In this document: piece by piece, positions 5,032 through 5,117 of the stretch
Layout: every line of letters begins with the position of its first letter
How positions within the stretch are numbered: position 1 is the stretch's first letter
Source of the DNA: Halovenus sp.
GTDB lineage: Archaea > Halobacteriota > Halobacteria > Halobacteriales > Haloarculaceae
NCBI GenBank assembly: GCA_028274925.1
Contig: JAQCNR010000074.1
Location: forward strand, 1-5,117
DNA: 5,117 bases
Reading direction: 5' to 3'
Made by a program: the position numbers and the translations under genes
The notes under the pieces: generated by a model
Databases searched by the model: none
Told to the model about the DNA's origin: nothing
What the model saw: the letters and a program-made list of their open reading frames with translations, nothing else

Positions 5032-5117
5032 ATGGAAAAGACGGACTCGGGCACCTCCGTTGGCGTCGACGACCCCTACCGGTTCGTCGAGCGCTGTGAC
5101 CACCTGACCGACGCAGG
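5032..5117 (+). CDS. Small Cys-containing haloarchaeal protein, copy B, 3' end outside window
   Basis: 28 complete codons are visible from ATG 5032: MEKTDSGTSVGVDDPYRFVE followed by RCDHLTDA. The only residue different from copy A is Asp23 (Gly in copy A). The acidic composition and the CDH...C spacing fit a real haloarchaeal protein. From memory the N-terminus recalls a family of small proteins with regularly spaced cysteines, suggestive of zinc binding (possibly DUF7097), but only the first expected cysteine (Cys22) is inside the window. No Shine-Dalgarno sequence is present; a TATA-like element about 27 bases upstream suggests leaderless translation. This is more likely than copy A to be the intact gene, because copy A loses family-like sequence after about residue 40. 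Function is unknown. Confidence 0.65.
   Translation, partial: MEKTDSGTSVGVDDPYRFVERCDHLTDA

Larger units (their letters stand above)
4993..5117 (+). repeat. Near-identical direct repeat, copy B (runs off window)
   Basis: Matches 2781-2905 with a single difference (A at 5099, G at 2887) in the same orientation, 2212 bases away. It includes the presumed promoter, the start codon and the beginning of the small gene. Confidence 0.97.

Overview
The window looks like chromosomal or megaplasmid DNA from a haloarchaeon (class Halobacteria). The predicted proteins are rich in Asp and Glu. The exported ones carry twin-arginine-type signals, one with a lipobox, plus N-glycosylation sequons and an Asp/Gly/Ser-rich stalk before a C-terminal membrane anchor. 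Promoters look like AT-rich archaeal TATA elements set about 26-28 bases before start codons (leaderless style), or with a GGTGA ribosome-binding sequence. No rRNA, tRNA, CRISPR array or intact insertion sequence was seen.

Layout. 1-735 (+) is the 3' part of a gene of unknown function that enters from the left. Its stop codon overlaps the start of a lipoprotein gene (732-1541, +) in an ATGA junction, so the two form a translationally coupled pair. A 269-base gap follows, ending in a strong TATA-like promoter for a CPBP/CAAX-type intramembrane protease (1811-2647, +) with all the expected catalytic motifs. From 2648 to 3252 lies a scar-like stretch. It holds the 5' part of a small plus-strand gene (from 2820) running head-on into a minus-strand fragment (from about 3245 down to about 3030). 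The minus strand 3253-4677 encodes a secreted, membrane-anchored PQQ-like beta-propeller protein. Beyond its promoter is a 354-base gap, and then a second copy of the small gene starts at 5032 and runs off the right edge.

How the parts relate. Most products are predicted to act at the cell surface: the lipoprotein and perhaps its coupled partner, the protease in the membrane, and the propeller outside the membrane. No shared pathway can be proven from the sequence. The most informative structural feature is a direct repeat of at least 125 bases with one mismatch (2781-2905 and 4993-5117) on either side of the propeller gene. It starts abruptly after about 70 bases of much more diverged homology, which suggests gene conversion or a recent partial duplication. 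The left copy appears truncated. The right copy is probably the complete gene, but its 3' end is outside the window. I did not find a clearly new multi-gene system.
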